Notes: generated by a model not told the origin, from the letters alone. A stretch of 64,000 bases of DNA from JAHEEM01 sp036396795 (GCA_036396795.1 DASWKF010000091.1:1-64000), one strand, 5' to 3'. Positions 8,481-17,997 are shown, numbered from the stretch's first letter. Translations and numbers: made by a program.

Positions 8481-10769
8481 ATGCAATACGCGAATCGATC
8501 TCGGTTCCCGAGAGCCGGATTATTTTTCATCGTTGGGTCGATCGCCGCGCCGGGCGCGGTCTCGGCGCAATCAACCGTGGACGCGGGGTTCGCTCTCGAA
8601 GAGATCATCGTCACCGCGCGGCGCATCGAGGAGAACCTCCAGGATACGCCCATCTCGATCACTGCGATCACCGCGACCGAGCTCGAGCAGCGGCAGGTAT
8701 TCTCGACCGAGGATCTCGATCGAGTCACGCCCAATCTGCAATTCACGAACGATACGACGCTGGCGGGAAACAATTCATCGTCCGTGATATTCATCAGAGG
8801 TATCGGCCAGACGGATCCGACTTCCACCGTCGATCCGGGCGTGGGGCTCTATATCGACGACGTTTACATGGGTCAGTCGATAGGCGGCACTTTGGATTTC
8901 AGGGATATCGCGGGCGTCCAAGTGCTGCGCGGGCCGCAGGGCACGCTCTTCGGACGCAACACGATCGGCGGCGCGATCGTGCTGACAACCCAGGATCCCG
9001 GCGCGGAGCAAGGCGGTGACTATCGTTTCCAGATCGGCTCCGACAGCCTCGCCGACGCCTTCATCGGGCTCGATCTGCCCGGAGCTGAAGGTTTCCGTTC
9101 GCGCTTCACTTTTGGCGCGCGAACACGCGACGGCTATGTCACGCGGCTGCAGACCGGCGAAGACCTCGGCGACACTCAGACCTACACGGCCACCGGCAAG
9201 CTCATTTGGGACGGATTCGACGCGCTCGAGCTGCGAGCCCAATTCGACTACACCAAGTCCGATGAGAACGGCAACCCGTTCGTGTTCGCGGCCAGCGAGG
9301 AAACCGCGACTTTTCAACGTGTCGCGAGCGCGGACGCCGGCTGCCCGGGCTTCGACGGGGACTGGACCGCGCTCCCGGCGGTGCCGCAGATCGACGACGA
9401 GCGCTGCGCCAACGATTTCCAGAACAAGGGGCCATTCAACAACAACGGCACCTATCCGCTCGAAAGCAAGCTGGAGAACTGGGGCGCGTCTTTCCACGTC
9501 AACTATGTGCTGAACGACCTCTGGCGGTTCAAATCGGTTACGGCTTACCGGTCGCTGACCTGGGACGGCATCCGCGACGCCGACAATACGCCGCTCACGA
9601 TTCTGCACACGGACTACGACAGCGACGGCGATCAGCTCAGCGAAGAGCTGCAGCTGTTGTTCGATGACGATACGTTGAACGGCGTTCTGGGCCTCTATTA
9701 TTTCGAAGAGGAGATCGACGATATCGTTCTCGTCCAGCTCAACAGCCCCGCGCCGGGCGTGCAGTCGGACAGCGACAACAACATCACCAAAAACGACAGC
9801 TGGGCGGTGTTCACGCAGTGGTCGTTCGATTTGAGCGACCAGCTCGCGGTGGCGGTCGGTGGCCGCTATACCGAGGACACCAAGGGATCCATCCCGGATC
9901 AGTTCGACTATGCGAACCCGGACGTCAAATATCTGCCGGTGCAGCTCTACGAAAACAGCTTCGATGCCTTCACCGGTTCGGCCTCCTTGAGCTACCGCTG
10001 GACGGACAAGGTCATGACCTACGTCAGCTATGCGGAAGGCTTCAAGGGCGGCGGCTGGAACAGCCATTTCAACCGCGCTCAGACGGCCGAGGAGCGGGCG
10101 CAGTTCCAGAAATTCGATCAGGAGGAAGCCCAGACGTTCGAGATCGGCTTCAAGCTCGATCTCCTGGACGACTCGTTGCGCTTGAACGGCGCCGTGTTCT
10201 CCACCGACTACGACGACCTGCAATTCACTTATCGCGTCGGCGTCGCGCCCTATCTCGCCAACGCCGGCAAAGCGAGCATCGACGGCGTCGAGCTCGAGGC
10301 GACCTGGGTGCCGAACGGCTCATGGATCGTCCACGGCGGCGTCGGCTCGCTGGACACGAGCGTCGACACCCTGCGTGAGATCGCAGGCACGGGAATCGGC
10401 GTCAGCGTGGGCAACGCGCTGCCATTCTCGCCGGAATTGCAGGCCAACGTGGGGGTTGGATACACGGGCAACTTGTCGAACGGCGCGATCATCACGCCGC
10501 GTCTCGACATCGCCTATCAGGACCGCACGTTCTTCGACGCCAACAACACGCTCGAGATCGCCCAGCTCGACTCCGTCACGGTCGCCAATCTGTCGCTGGG
10601 ATACGGGCCCGCCGGCGCGAGTTGGCTCGTGACCGTCGGCGTGAACAATGCAAGCGATGAGCTCTACCCGTCGGGTGGAAACTCGTCGTTGACGACCGGC
10701 AGCGGCTATGCGGAGATCGCCTATGCGCGCCCGCGCGAGTACTTCGTGAGCTTCTCCAATGATTTGTAG
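8481..10769 (+). CDS. TonB-dependent outer-membrane receptor
   Basis: 762 residues. A signal peptide ending in AVSAQ is followed by the TonB-box-like EEIIVTARR and the plug sequence ENLQDTPISITAIT, typical of the large Fe-siderophore/saccharide-like receptor group of environmental proteobacteria. Plug motifs include FIRGIGQTDPTS and VLRGPQGTLFGRNTIGG. The rest is aromatic and acidic beta-barrel sequence, with YVSYAEGFKGGGWNS near the C-terminal third. It ends in NDL rather than the usual aromatic residue. A ribosome site AGAGGAAA lies just before the ATG. It follows the dehydrogenase by 39 bases and probably belongs to the same transcript, so it may admit that pathway's substrate. The ligand cannot be assigned. 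Confidence 0.93.
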   Translation: MQYANRSRFPRAGLFFIVGSIAAPGAVSAQSTVDAGFALEEIIVTARRIEENLQDTPISITAITATELEQRQVFSTEDLDRVTPNLQFTNDTTLAGNNSSSVIFIRGIGQTDPTSTVDPGVGLYIDDVYMGQSIGGTLDFRDIAGVQVLRGPQGTLFGRNTIGGAIVLTTQDPGAEQGGDYRFQIGSDSLADAFIGLDLPGAEGFRSRFTFGARTRDGYVTRLQTGEDLGDTQTYTATGKLIWDGFDALELRAQFDYTKSDENGNPFVFAASEETATFQRVASADAGCPGFDGDWTALPAVPQIDDERCANDFQNKGPFNNNGTYPLESKLENWGASFHVNYVLNDLWRFKSVTAYRSLTWDGIRDADNTPLTILHTDYDSDGDQLSEELQLLFDDDTLNGVLGLYYFEEEIDDIVLVQLNSPAPGVQSDSDNNITKNDSWAVFTQWSFDLSDQLAVAVGGRYTEDTKGSIPDQFDYANPDVKYLPVQLYENSFDAFTGSASLSYRWTDKVMTYVSYAEGFKGGGWNSHFNRAQTAEERAQFQKFDQEEAQTFEIGFKLDLLDDSLRLNGAVFSTDYDDLQFTYRVGVAPYLANAGKASIDGVELEATWVPNGSWIVHGGVGSLDTSVDTLREIAGTGIGVSVGNALPFSPELQANVGVGYTGNLSNGAIITPRLDIAYQDRTFFDANNTLEIAQLDSVTVANLSLGYGPAGASWLVTVGVNNASDELYPSGGNSSLTTGSGYAEIAYARPREYFVSFSNDL

Positions 10770-10806
10770 CACTCCTCAGGGCCCGGCACGCCGCGCCGAC
10801 AGCGCG

Positions 10807-11082
10807 ATGAGCATCCGTCACGAGCCTGACAAGGGCCGCTTCGTGTCCGATCTCGACGGCGCCGAAGCCGTGCTCGAGTATCAGCCGAGATCCGGGGGCG
10901 TTCTCGACTATCGGCACACCTTCGTGCCCGAGGCCCTGCGAGGGCGCGGCGCGGCGAAAGAGCTGGTGCTTTTCGCGCTCGACTATGCGAGAGACAACGG
11001 GCTCAAGGTCCTCCCGACCTGCCCCTACGTCGCGAAAGTCATCCGCGAGAATCCCGAGTATTCGACGCTCACCGAGAAATGA
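10807..11082 (+). CDS. Small GNAT-like acetyltransferase (YjdJ type)
   Basis: 91 residues from the ATG at 10807, matching the roughly 90-residue size of the YjdJ group of minimal GNAT proteins. The core is visible: LDYRHTFVPEALRGRGAAKEL contains the beta-strand and the RGRGAA acetyl-CoA pyrophosphate loop, followed by VLPTCPYVAKVI with the cysteine common in this group. Substrate is unknown. An in-frame ATG at 10759 would overlap the receptor gene by 11 bases and add 16 low-complexity residues, so the internal start is preferred. Its end overlaps the next gene as ATGA, showing coupled expression with the FAA hydrolase. Confidence 0.82.
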   Translation: MSIRHEPDKGRFVSDLDGAEAVLEYQPRSGGVLDYRHTFVPEALRGRGAAKELVLFALDYARDNGLKVLPTCPYVAKVIRENPEYSTLTEK

Positions 11083-11933
11083 AGCTCTGCAGATTCGACC
11101 ACGACCGAGTCGGGCTCGTGCACGGCGACCGCGCGGCCGACGTCACCGAGGCGCTCGGCGCGCTCGAGTCGCGGTCCTGGCCCGTGCCCCACGGCGATCA
11201 GCTGATCGAGGAGCTTTCCGCCTTTCGCGCCGCCGCCGAGGCGCTCGAGTCGCCGCCGGTGCGCGCATTGGCCGACCTCCGGTTGCTGTCGCCGGTCGCC
11301 AATCCCTCGAAAATCATCGGCGCGCCGGTCAACTATGAGCGGCATCTCGACGAGTCCCGAGTCGACAAGGGCATACACTTCGATCGTGACATCAAGACGA
11401 TCGACTACTACGGGCTGTTCCTGAAATCCGGCACTTCGTTGGTGGGCCCGAGCGAAGGCGTCGCATTGCGCTTTACCGATCGCAGGAACGATCACGAGGT
11501 GGAGCTCGCCGCCGTCATCGGCCGGCGTGCCGATAGAGTGAGCCGGGACAGTGCGCTGGAGTACGTAGCGGGTTACGCGATCGGGCTCGATATGACCGTG
11601 CGCGGCACCGAAGCCAGAAGCTTTAGAAAGTCGATCGACACCTACAGCGTTCTCGGGCCCTGGCTGGTCACGGCCGACGAGATCGGCGATCCGGGAGATC
11701 TCGATTTGGAGCTCAGGGTCAACGGGGAGCTGCGCCAGAGCTCCAACACCAAATACCTGATATTCGACCTGCCGCGGCTCATCGAATATGCCTCCAGCTT
11801 CTATACCCTCTATCCCGGCGATATCCTCATGACCGGGACGCCTGAAGGGGTGGGCCCGGTGCGCGCCGGCGACGTCGTTGCGGCGACGATCGAGGGCATC
11901 GGGTCGATGACGGTGGCGGTTCGCGACGCCTGA
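11079..11933 (+). CDS. Fumarylacetoacetate hydrolase family protein
   Basis: 284 residues, the normal size. The catalytic core begins at KIIGAPVNYERH and includes the acidic metal ligands in NDHEVELAAVIG, with the later aspartate in GLDMTVRG, and the conserved ending LMTGTPEGVGPVRAGDVV. Enzymes of this family cleave or decarboxylate 2-oxo-diacids such as fumarylpyruvate or 2-oxohept-3-enedioate in aromatic ring breakdown. A gentisate-dioxygenase-like cupin at 14084 on the other strand is a possible partner, since fumarylpyruvate is made by that pathway. The family is broad, and this link is inference. ATGA overlap with the GNAT gene supports the start. Confidence 0.9.
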   Translation: MKLCRFDHDRVGLVHGDRAADVTEALGALESRSWPVPHGDQLIEELSAFRAAAEALESPPVRALADLRLLSPVANPSKIIGAPVNYERHLDESRVDKGIHFDRDIKTIDYYGLFLKSGTSLVGPSEGVALRFTDRRNDHEVELAAVIGRRADRVSRDSALEYVAGYAIGLDMTVRGTEARSFRKSIDTYSVLGPWLVTADEIGDPGDLDLELRVNGELRQSSNTKYLIFDLPRLIEYASSFYTLYPGDILMTGTPEGVGPVRAGDVVAATIEGIGSMTVAVRDA

Positions 11934-11951
11934 CGACGGGAGACTCAGCCG

Positions 11952-13142
11952 ATGCTACGCAGTGAAGACCGTATTTTGACCACACACGTCGGCAGCTTGA
12001 TCAGGCCGCCCGAGCTGCGCGCCATGCTCAGGGCACGAGCATCGGGAAACGGAGTCGATCCCGCCGAGTACGACGGGCTGTTGACGCGGGCCGTCAATGA
12101 GATCGTTCGACACCAGGCTGAAGTAGGCATCGACGTCGCCAGCGACGGCGAGTTCGGCAAGAACATCAGCTGGTCCCAATATGTGCTGGAGCGCCTGAGC
12201 GGTTTCGAGCGCCGACCGCTCCGCGATACCGACGAGGATCCGTTCGCGAAAGGCGAAGACCGTGCGCGTTTCCCGGAATTCTATGCCGAGAACGATGCGC
12301 TCGACCGCAGCGTGTCGGGTGGCGACGGCGGCGCGGTGAAGATCGAGTCCGTGTGCGTCGGCCCGATCACTTACACGGGCCAGGCGGCGCTTCAGCGGGA
12401 TATCGACAACTTCAAGGCCGCGCTCGAAGCCGCGGACGTGGTCGAGGGGTTTCTGCCGGTCGCCGCGCCCGCGAGCGCGATTCCCGATCGCAAGAACGAA
12501 CACTACGGCAGCGACGAGGAGTGCATGTTCGCGCTCGCCGAGGCGATGCGCACGGAGTACCGGATGATCGTGGATTCGGGGTTGCTCGTGCAGGTCGACG
12601 ATGCGCGCGCGGCCGTGACCTACGACCGCATGGTGCCGCCGGCGACCTTCGAGGACTACCGCGTCTGGCTCGAGCTGCACATGGGCGCCTTGAATCATGC
12701 TTTGGAAGGCATTCCGGCGGACCGTGTGCGCTATCACGTCTGCTGGGGCAGCTGGCCGGGCCCGCATACAACGGACGTAGCGCTCAAGGAGATCGTCGAC
12801 CTGATCCTGAGCGTAAATGCGGGCGCCTACGTTCTCGAGAATGCTAATCCGCGGCACGAGCACGAGTGGCGGATCTGGGAGAGCGTCGAGCTTCCCGACG
12901 ACAAGTTGTTGATTCCCGGCGTGATCAGTCACGCAACGAATATCGTCGAGCATCCCGAGCTCGTTGCGGAAAGGATCACGCGCCTCGCGCGCCTCGTCGG
13001 CCGTGAGAACGTCATCGGCAGCACCGACTGCGGCTTCGCGCAGGGGCCGTTTCACCGTCGCGTTCATCCGAGCGTCATGTGGGCCAAGCTGGCCTCGCTC
13101 GTAGAGGGTGCCGCGATCGCGAGCCGCGAGCTCTGGGGCTAG
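11952..13142 (+). CDS. Cobalamin-independent methionine synthase-like (MetE C-terminal family) protein
   Basis: 396 residues covering only the C-terminal, catalytic half of MetE. The start reads RILTTHVGSLIRP, the family signature. The zinc site is intact: HVCWGSWPGPH gives histidine and cysteine, the glutamate in VLENANPRHEHE the third ligand, and the cysteine in STDCGFAQGP the fourth. It likely moves a methyl or alkyl group to or from a thiol using zinc activation. Short members also include epoxyalkane:coenzyme M transferases and demethylases, so true methionine synthesis is not certain. It lies 18 bases after the FAA hydrolase and ends the plus-strand group. GGGAGA before the ATG serves as ribosome site. 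Confidence 0.88.
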   Translation: MLRSEDRILTTHVGSLIRPPELRAMLRARASGNGVDPAEYDGLLTRAVNEIVRHQAEVGIDVASDGEFGKNISWSQYVLERLSGFERRPLRDTDEDPFAKGEDRARFPEFYAENDALDRSVSGGDGGAVKIESVCVGPITYTGQAALQRDIDNFKAALEAADVVEGFLPVAAPASAIPDRKNEHYGSDEECMFALAEAMRTEYRMIVDSGLLVQVDDARAAVTYDRMVPPATFEDYRVWLELHMGALNHALEGIPADRVRYHVCWGSWPGPHTTDVALKEIVDLILSVNAGAYVLENANPRHEHEWRIWESVELPDDKLLIPGVISHATNIVEHPELVAERITRLARLVGRENVIGSTDCGFAQGPFHRRVHPSVMWAKLASLVEGAAIASRELWG

Positions 13143-13153
13143 ACGGGTCTCCG

Positions 13154-13178
13154 CGTGCCGGTTCGCGTACCCGGCACG
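13154..13178. terminator. Hairpin between convergent genes
   Basis: An 8-base perfect stem (CGTGCCGG with CCGGCACG, 9-base loop) fills the 37-base gap between the convergent MetE-like and symporter genes. No T-tract follows on either strand, so it may be a weak or bidirectional terminator. Confidence 0.5.
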
Positions 13179-13179
13179 T

Positions 13180-14109
13180 CTACGGCGTCACGGCGCCGGT
13201 GCTTCTACTGTTTGCCCGTTGCTGGCCGTCGAGCAGACGTCTGGCGATGCTGACGAAGCCGAGGGCGGTCGCCGGCATGACCGCGGCATAGAGCAGCCCG
13301 GCGATTGCGAGGTCGGGCCTTTGCAGAATATTGAACGTGATCGCGAACGAAAGCGCGAGATTCTGCACGCCGACTTCGAACGTGATCGTGATCACCTGCG
13401 TCAGCGGGAGCCGGAACCCGCGCGCGATTCCGTAGCCGAGGCCCATCGTAATGACGTTCATCGCGACCACGAGCAGCCCCGCCGTGGCGAAATGCTCGAG
13501 AATATCTTGATAACTCGAGATTACGCCGAGCAGAAGCACGATGATCATCAAATAGAGGATGCTCCTCCGAATCGGCTCTACCGAACGCTCGGCGGGCGCC
13601 GGAAAGAAGTGCCGCAGCAGCATGCCGATCGTGAGTGGCAGCAGCGTGAACGTCATCAGATTGAGCAGCATGCCTGTCGCGGACATCGTTACCGCCTGTT
13701 GCTCTTCGAAGAACAACTGCATGGCTAGCTGGATCAGAAACGGAATGGAAAAGACCGTGACGACGCTGGTAATTGCGGACAGCGTGACGCACAAAGGCAC
13801 GTCGGCGCGTGCCGCGAACGTATAGGCGTTGGCGGTGACGCCGCTTGGGCAGGCGGCCAGTATGACGAGACCAACCGCGATGGCGGGCGGTGCGCTGAAA
13901 ACCCAGGCGAGGACAAATGCGGTCAGCGGCAGCCCGACGAGTTGGGCGATCAGTCCGATGGTTGCCGCCTTCGGGAATACGACGACGCGTTTGAAGTCGG
14001 CAAGCGTCAGCGATAGGCCGAGGCCGATCATGACGAGCCGGAGCACCCAAGGAATCACCTCGGCATTGATGAACGCCGCCTGTTCACTCAACCTCTGCAG
14101 TAGCTCCAT
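13180..14109 (-). CDS. Bile acid:sodium symporter (BASS) family transporter
   Basis: 309 residues with about nine or ten hydrophobic segments. The conserved BASS elements are CPSGVTANAYTFAA, the first broken helix region, and TFEVGVQNLALSFAI, which contains the E-x-G-x-Q-N motif of the second crossover helix. It imports an organic anion with sodium across the inner membrane. Bacterial members carry pantoate, pyruvate and other acids as well as bile acids. The ATG at 14109 follows GGGGAGG and leaves a 26-base overlap with the cupin gene above. The family-typical N-terminus begins there, so the longer open frame is rejected. Being coupled to a ring-cleavage-like dioxygenase suggests an aromatic or related acid as substrate. 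Confidence 0.88.
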   Translation of the reverse strand: MELLQRLSEQAAFINAEVIPWVLRLVMIGLGLSLTLADFKRVVVFPKAATIGLIAQLVGLPLTAFVLAWVFSAPPAIAVGLVILAACPSGVTANAYTFAARADVPLCVTLSAITSVVTVFSIPFLIQLAMQLFFEEQQAVTMSATGMLLNLMTFTLLPLTIGMLLRHFFPAPAERSVEPIRRSILYLMIIVLLLGVISSYQDILEHFATAGLLVVAMNVITMGLGYGIARGFRLPLTQVITITFEVGVQNLALSFAITFNILQRPDLAIAGLLYAAVMPATALGFVSIARRLLDGQQRANSRSTGAVTP

Positions 14110-15169
14110 AGCCTCCCCCACGGAGCTCTCGCCAGAGCCCGAGGCGCATCTGCGCAGCGCGATCCGACGCGCTAAATAGCACGGTTTCGTCATCGACGAC
14201 AAACCGATGGGGCTGCCAGCAGGGAACGACGACAATGTCTCGTGGCCTATAGCTCAGCTCCGTGCGAGCATCGCCTCGGCCGATCGTCACGTTTCCCCTG
14301 CCTTCGATCACGCAGAACACCGTGCCTTCGGTGCTGCGGTAGGGCTCTGAGGAAAAGCCTTGGGGCAGCAGCTGGATGTACGTCGATATTGTCGGGATCG
14401 CCGCGGAGCCGGTGGTCGGATCCACGAACTCCATCTTGAGCGCGTGGCACGGATCCCAGGCCGCGTGCCGTTTGAGCTGTTCGAGTGCTACGCGTGACTG
14501 CTCGTAAGGGAAGCACAGCAGTGGGGACGATGCGGAGGGTTTGTAATCCACGGGCCTCATGTTGCTGCCGAAGCGGTAGACGTTGTCGCCGCTGGCACGC
14601 GACTCCGGGTAGCGGTAATTGGGATACTCCTCGAAGAAGATCGCGCAGGCATTGCGCACGGTCGGAAGATCGAGGACATCGAGCCAGACGAAGGGGCCAC
14701 TGCCGTCGTGGCCGTGGTCGTGCCAGCGCCACGACGGTGTCACGATGAAATCACCGACGTGCATCGGCAGTTTCTCTCCGTCCACGGCCGTATACGCGCC
14801 GTCTCCCTCGATGATGAAGCGCAACGCCGCCGGCGTGTGCCGGTGCGAGGGCGCGATCTCGCCGGGCATCACGAGCTGCAGACCGGCAAACAGCGATTCG
14901 GTCGCCGCCGAGCTTCCTTCCAGCCCGGGGTTCTCCAGGATCAGCACGCGGCGCTCCGCTTGCTCGGCCGAGATCAGGTTCGCCGACTCGAGCAGCAGCG
15001 GCCGCAGCGCATCGTAGCGCCAGATATGCGGCACGGAGCGTATCCGCGGCTCCTCGGTCAAGAGCTCGCCGAGGCGTTCCCAGAGCGGCACCAGGCTTTG
15101 CCCGGCGATCTTTTGCCGGTAGCTCTCGAGCTCGGGGCTGGGCTCGTGCTTGCGTCTGGAGCTTTTCAA
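14084..15169 (-). CDS. Gentisate 1,2-dioxygenase-like bicupin
   Basis: 361 residues with two cupin domains. The first has PSHRHTPAALRFIIEGDGAY, whose two histidines and following residues hold the iron, and then TPSWRWHDHGHDG with the further histidine and the family-typical WLDVLDLP. The second domain around 270-340 (EGTVFCVIEGRG, VVPCWQPHRF) is less complete, as in known gentisate and salicylate dioxygenases. The expected reaction is cleavage of gentisate to maleylpyruvate with oxygen. A TTG at 15169 is the only start that includes the family N-terminus (YRQKIAGQSLVPLWERLG), and no good ribosome site was seen. It lies 21 bases after pirin and overlaps the symporter by 26 bases. Confidence 0.85.
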   Translation of the reverse strand: MKSSRRKHEPSPELESYRQKIAGQSLVPLWERLGELLTEEPRIRSVPHIWRYDALRPLLLESANLISAEQAERRVLILENPGLEGSSAATESLFAGLQLVMPGEIAPSHRHTPAALRFIIEGDGAYTAVDGEKLPMHVGDFIVTPSWRWHDHGHDGSGPFVWLDVLDLPTVRNACAIFFEEYPNYRYPESRASGDNVYRFGSNMRPVDYKPSASSPLLCFPYEQSRVALEQLKRHAAWDPCHALKMEFVDPTTGSAAIPTISTYIQLLPQGFSSEPYRSTEGTVFCVIEGRGNVTIGRGDARTELSYRPRDIVVVPCWQPHRFVVDDETVLFSASDRAAQMRLGLWRELRGGGYGATAEVE

Positions 15170-15190
15170 GCAGCGTCGAGCGGGAGCCGG

Positions 15191-16108
15191 CTAGTCGGGC
15201 AGGGGAATGAACTCGTCATCGCCGGGCACTTTGGCGAAACGGCCGTCGCGCCAGTCGTCCTTGGCCTGCTCGATTCGCTCGCTGGAGCTGCTGACGAGAT
15301 TCCAGTAGAGATGCCGGTCTCCCGCAAGCCGGGCGCCGCCGAGTATCGCGATCTTCGCCTCGGTGCGCGCGACGACGGTAACGTCGACTCCGGGCTTTAG
15401 CACCGCCATGGTGCCGGTGCCGATGCGCGCTTCGCCGACTTGAATCTCACCCGCAACCGCGTAGACGGCTCGCTCCTCGACGTTCTTCGGCACGTCCAGC
15501 TCGGCGCCGCACGCGAGGTCCGCCGTCAGCAACAGCGTTTCCGAAGTCGTGACGACCGGCGATCTCTGCCCGAAGGCCGCGCCGGCGACGAGCCGCGCGG
15601 AGACACCCGGGCGGTCGATCGCGGGTATGTGGGCCGCGGGATAGTGCTCGAAGCTCGGCTCGGTCTCTTCGAGCTCGAGCGGCAGGGCCGCCCAGATCTG
15701 CAGCCCGTGCAGCGTGGAGCCGCGCTCGATGAGCTCACGCGGCGTGCGCTCGGAGTGCACGATCCCTCTCCCGGCCGTCATCCAGTTCACCGCGCCGGGC
15801 TCGATCGGCTGAACGTATCCGAGGTTGTCCCGATGCAGGATGACGCCGTCGAACAAATACGTCAGCGTGGCCAGCCCGATGTGAGGATGGGGCCTGACGT
15901 TGACGCCGTTGCCCGGGGCGAACTCGGCGGGGCCCATGTGATCGAAAAAAATGAACGGGCCGACGCGCTGCCGGTGACGAGAGGGCAGAGTTCGCCGGAC
16001 CGTGAACTCGCCGAGGTCCTGGGTTCTGGACTCGATCAGCAAGTCGACGGCCGCTTCGCGCGGTCCCAAGTGGGCTAGCGGCTCGACGTCAGGCGTTGGT
16101 CTGCTCAC
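15191..16108 (-). CDS. Pirin family protein
   Basis: 305 residues, the standard pirin length. The N-terminal cupin has the pirin signature: FIFFDHMGPAEF, then RPHPHIGLATLTYLFDG with two iron-ligand histidines, and GRGIVHSE with the third histidine and glutamate. The C-terminal cupin (about 180-290) includes RLYWNLVSS-like sequence near the end. Bacterial pirins include quercetin dioxygenases and regulators of pyruvate metabolism, so the activity is unknown. A GTG start at 16108 follows GGAGAATGAG. It is the first gene of a group with the cupin dioxygenase and BASS symporter, which favours an oxidative role. Confidence 0.9.
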   Translation of the reverse strand: MSRPTPDVEPLAHLGPREAAVDLLIESRTQDLGEFTVRRTLPSRHRQRVGPFIFFDHMGPAEFAPGNGVNVRPHPHIGLATLTYLFDGVILHRDNLGYVQPIEPGAVNWMTAGRGIVHSERTPRELIERGSTLHGLQIWAALPLELEETEPSFEHYPAAHIPAIDRPGVSARLVAGAAFGQRSPVVTTSETLLLTADLACGAELDVPKNVEERAVYAVAGEIQVGEARIGTGTMAVLKPGVDVTVVARTEAKIAILGGARLAGDRHLYWNLVSSSSERIEQAKDDWRDGRFAKVPGDDEFIPLPD

Positions 16109-16153
16109 GATGTCTCATTCTCCACCAGTCATCGCCGGCTTTCCACCTCATGG

Positions 16154-17992
16154 CTAACGGCGCGGCGCAGCCGAGTGTCGTGGCGGCAGCTCCTGACTTG
16201 CGCCGAGTTGAAGCTCGGCGAGCCGGGCGTAGAGCGTGTTCGTATCGATGAGCTCGGCGTGCGTGCCGACGTCGATGATGCGCCCGCTGTCCATGACCGC
16301 GATGCGATCCGCCTTGAGCACGGTGGAAAGCCGGTGAGCAATGATCAACGTGGTGCGGTCCTGCATCAGATGCTCGAGCGCTTCCTGCACGAGCCGCTCG
16401 CTCTCGGCGTCGAGGGAGCTCGTCGCCTCGTCGAGCAGCAGGATGGGCGGGTCTCTGAGTATGGCGCGGGCAATCGCGATCCGCTGTCGCTGGCCGCCGG
16501 ACAATCGCGTGCCGCGCTCGCCGAGAAAGGTTTCGTAGCCGTCGGGCAGCAGCCGGATGAAGCCGTCGGCTTCGGCCGCGCGCGCCGCCGCTTCGATCTC
16601 GGCATCGTCGGCGTCGGGGCGCCCGTAGCGGATGTTCTCGCGTGCGGTCGTGCCGAATATCACGGTGTCTTGCGGGACGAGGCTCAGACGCTTGCGCAGC
16701 TCCTCGGGCCGGGCCAGGCGGATGTCGACGCCGTCGACGAGGATTCGTCCGGCTTGCGGGTCATAGAAACGCAGCAGCAGCTGAAACAACGTCGATTTGC
16801 CGGCGCCCGACGGCCCGACGATCGCGACCGTCTCGCCGGCGGCGATCTCGAGGCTGAGGTCGCTCAGCGCGGGCGCATCGGGCCTCGAAGGATAGGTGAA
16901 CGACACTCGCTCGAGCGCTATCCGGCCGCCGTCGGCGTCGGCAAAGCCGACCGGCGTGGCCGGCGCCGTCACTCGCGGCTCGGCGGTCAGAAGCTCCATG
17001 AGCCTTTCGGTGGCGCCCGCCGCGCGCTGGACCTCACCCCACATCTCGCTCAGCGATGCCGCCCCGCCGGCGACGAAAATTGCGTAGAGGAGGAACTGCC
17101 CGAGCTCGCCGGCAGTCATCTCGCCGGCGAGCACCGCCTGCGCACCGATCCAGAGCACCAGCGTCACGGCGCTGAAGATCGCGAGTATCGCAACGGCCGT
17201 AAGCAAGGCGCGCACGCGTATCCTGCGAACGGACGTTTGGAACGAGGTATCGACGGCGTCGGCGAAGCGCCGGCTTTGAAGGGGCTCGAGCGTAAATGCC
17301 TGCACGGTCTGTACGGCATTGAGCGTTTCGCCCGCCAGGCCGCTGGTATCGGCGACACGATCCTGCGCCTCTCTCGACAGGCGCCGCACGCGCCTGCCGA
17401 GCAACAGGATCGGCACGATGACGAAGGGCACGAGCACGATGATCAGCCCGGTGAGCCTCGGGCTGGTGACCGCGAGCATGATCAACCCGCCCACGAGCAT
17501 CAACATCGAGCGCAAGGTGATCGACAGCCCGACGCCGGCGATGGACTGAATCAAGGTCGTATCCGTGGTCAGGCGCGAGAGCACCTCGCCGGTCTTGGTG
17601 ATCTCGTAGAACGCCGGATCCATTCTGATGACGTGCCCGTAGACTGCGTTACGCAGGTCGGCGACGATGCGCTCCCCGAGCCACATGATGAGATAGAAGC
17701 GCAAGGCGGCGAATGCGCCGAAGATCATGGCGACGCCTAAGAGCACCAGGAAGTAGCGGTCGATCGTAGCGGCGTCGTCGGTGGCGAAGCCCTGGTCGAT
17801 GACCTGGCGCAGCGCCACCGGCAGCGCCAGCATGGCCGCCGCGGCGATCGCCAGAGCCGCCAGAGCGATCGCCAGGCGGCCGAGATAGGGGCGAACGAAA
17901 GGCAGGAGTTGTCGCAGCGGCTGAGCCGAGCTTGCTTTGGGCCGGTCTATCGCAAACGGATCAGGCATGCGGGCTTGAGGTTCTCGTGCCAT
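16154..17992 (-). CDS. ABC transporter, fused permease and ATP-binding protein (MsbA-like exporter)
   Basis: 612 residues, a half-transporter. Residues about 40-320 hold six hydrophobic segments of an exporter-type membrane domain, and the ATPase follows. Walker A GPSGAGKS lies near 392, the signature LSGGQRQR near 497, Walker B ILLLDEATSSLD near 517 and the switch histidine in IIAHRLST near 550. All are intact. It probably works as a homodimer pumping a lipid, peptide or drug out of the cytoplasm. No lipid-A or peptide-specific features are seen. It lies alone between pirin and a hairpin that separates it from the amidohydrolase. Confidence 0.93.
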   Translation of the reverse strand: MAREPQARMPDPFAIDRPKASSAQPLRQLLPFVRPYLGRLAIALAALAIAAAAMLALPVALRQVIDQGFATDDAATIDRYFLVLLGVAMIFGAFAALRFYLIMWLGERIVADLRNAVYGHVIRMDPAFYEITKTGEVLSRLTTDTTLIQSIAGVGLSITLRSMLMLVGGLIMLAVTSPRLTGLIIVLVPFVIVPILLLGRRVRRLSREAQDRVADTSGLAGETLNAVQTVQAFTLEPLQSRRFADAVDTSFQTSVRRIRVRALLTAVAILAIFSAVTLVLWIGAQAVLAGEMTAGELGQFLLYAIFVAGGAASLSEMWGEVQRAAGATERLMELLTAEPRVTAPATPVGFADADGGRIALERVSFTYPSRPDAPALSDLSLEIAAGETVAIVGPSGAGKSTLFQLLLRFYDPQAGRILVDGVDIRLARPEELRKRLSLVPQDTVIFGTTARENIRYGRPDADDAEIEAAARAAEADGFIRLLPDGYETFLGERGTRLSGGQRQRIAIARAILRDPPILLLDEATSSLDAESERLVQEALEHLMQDRTTLIIAHRLSTVLKADRIAVMDSGRIIDVGTHAELIDTNTLYARLAELQLGASQELPPRHSAAPRR

Positions 17993-17997
17993 GAAGC

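Noticed and set aside
16175..17740. Open frame of 521 codons on the plus strand over the ABC transporter gene
   Set aside because: The ABC transporter has all motifs of its family; the other strand has only repetitive charged sequence.
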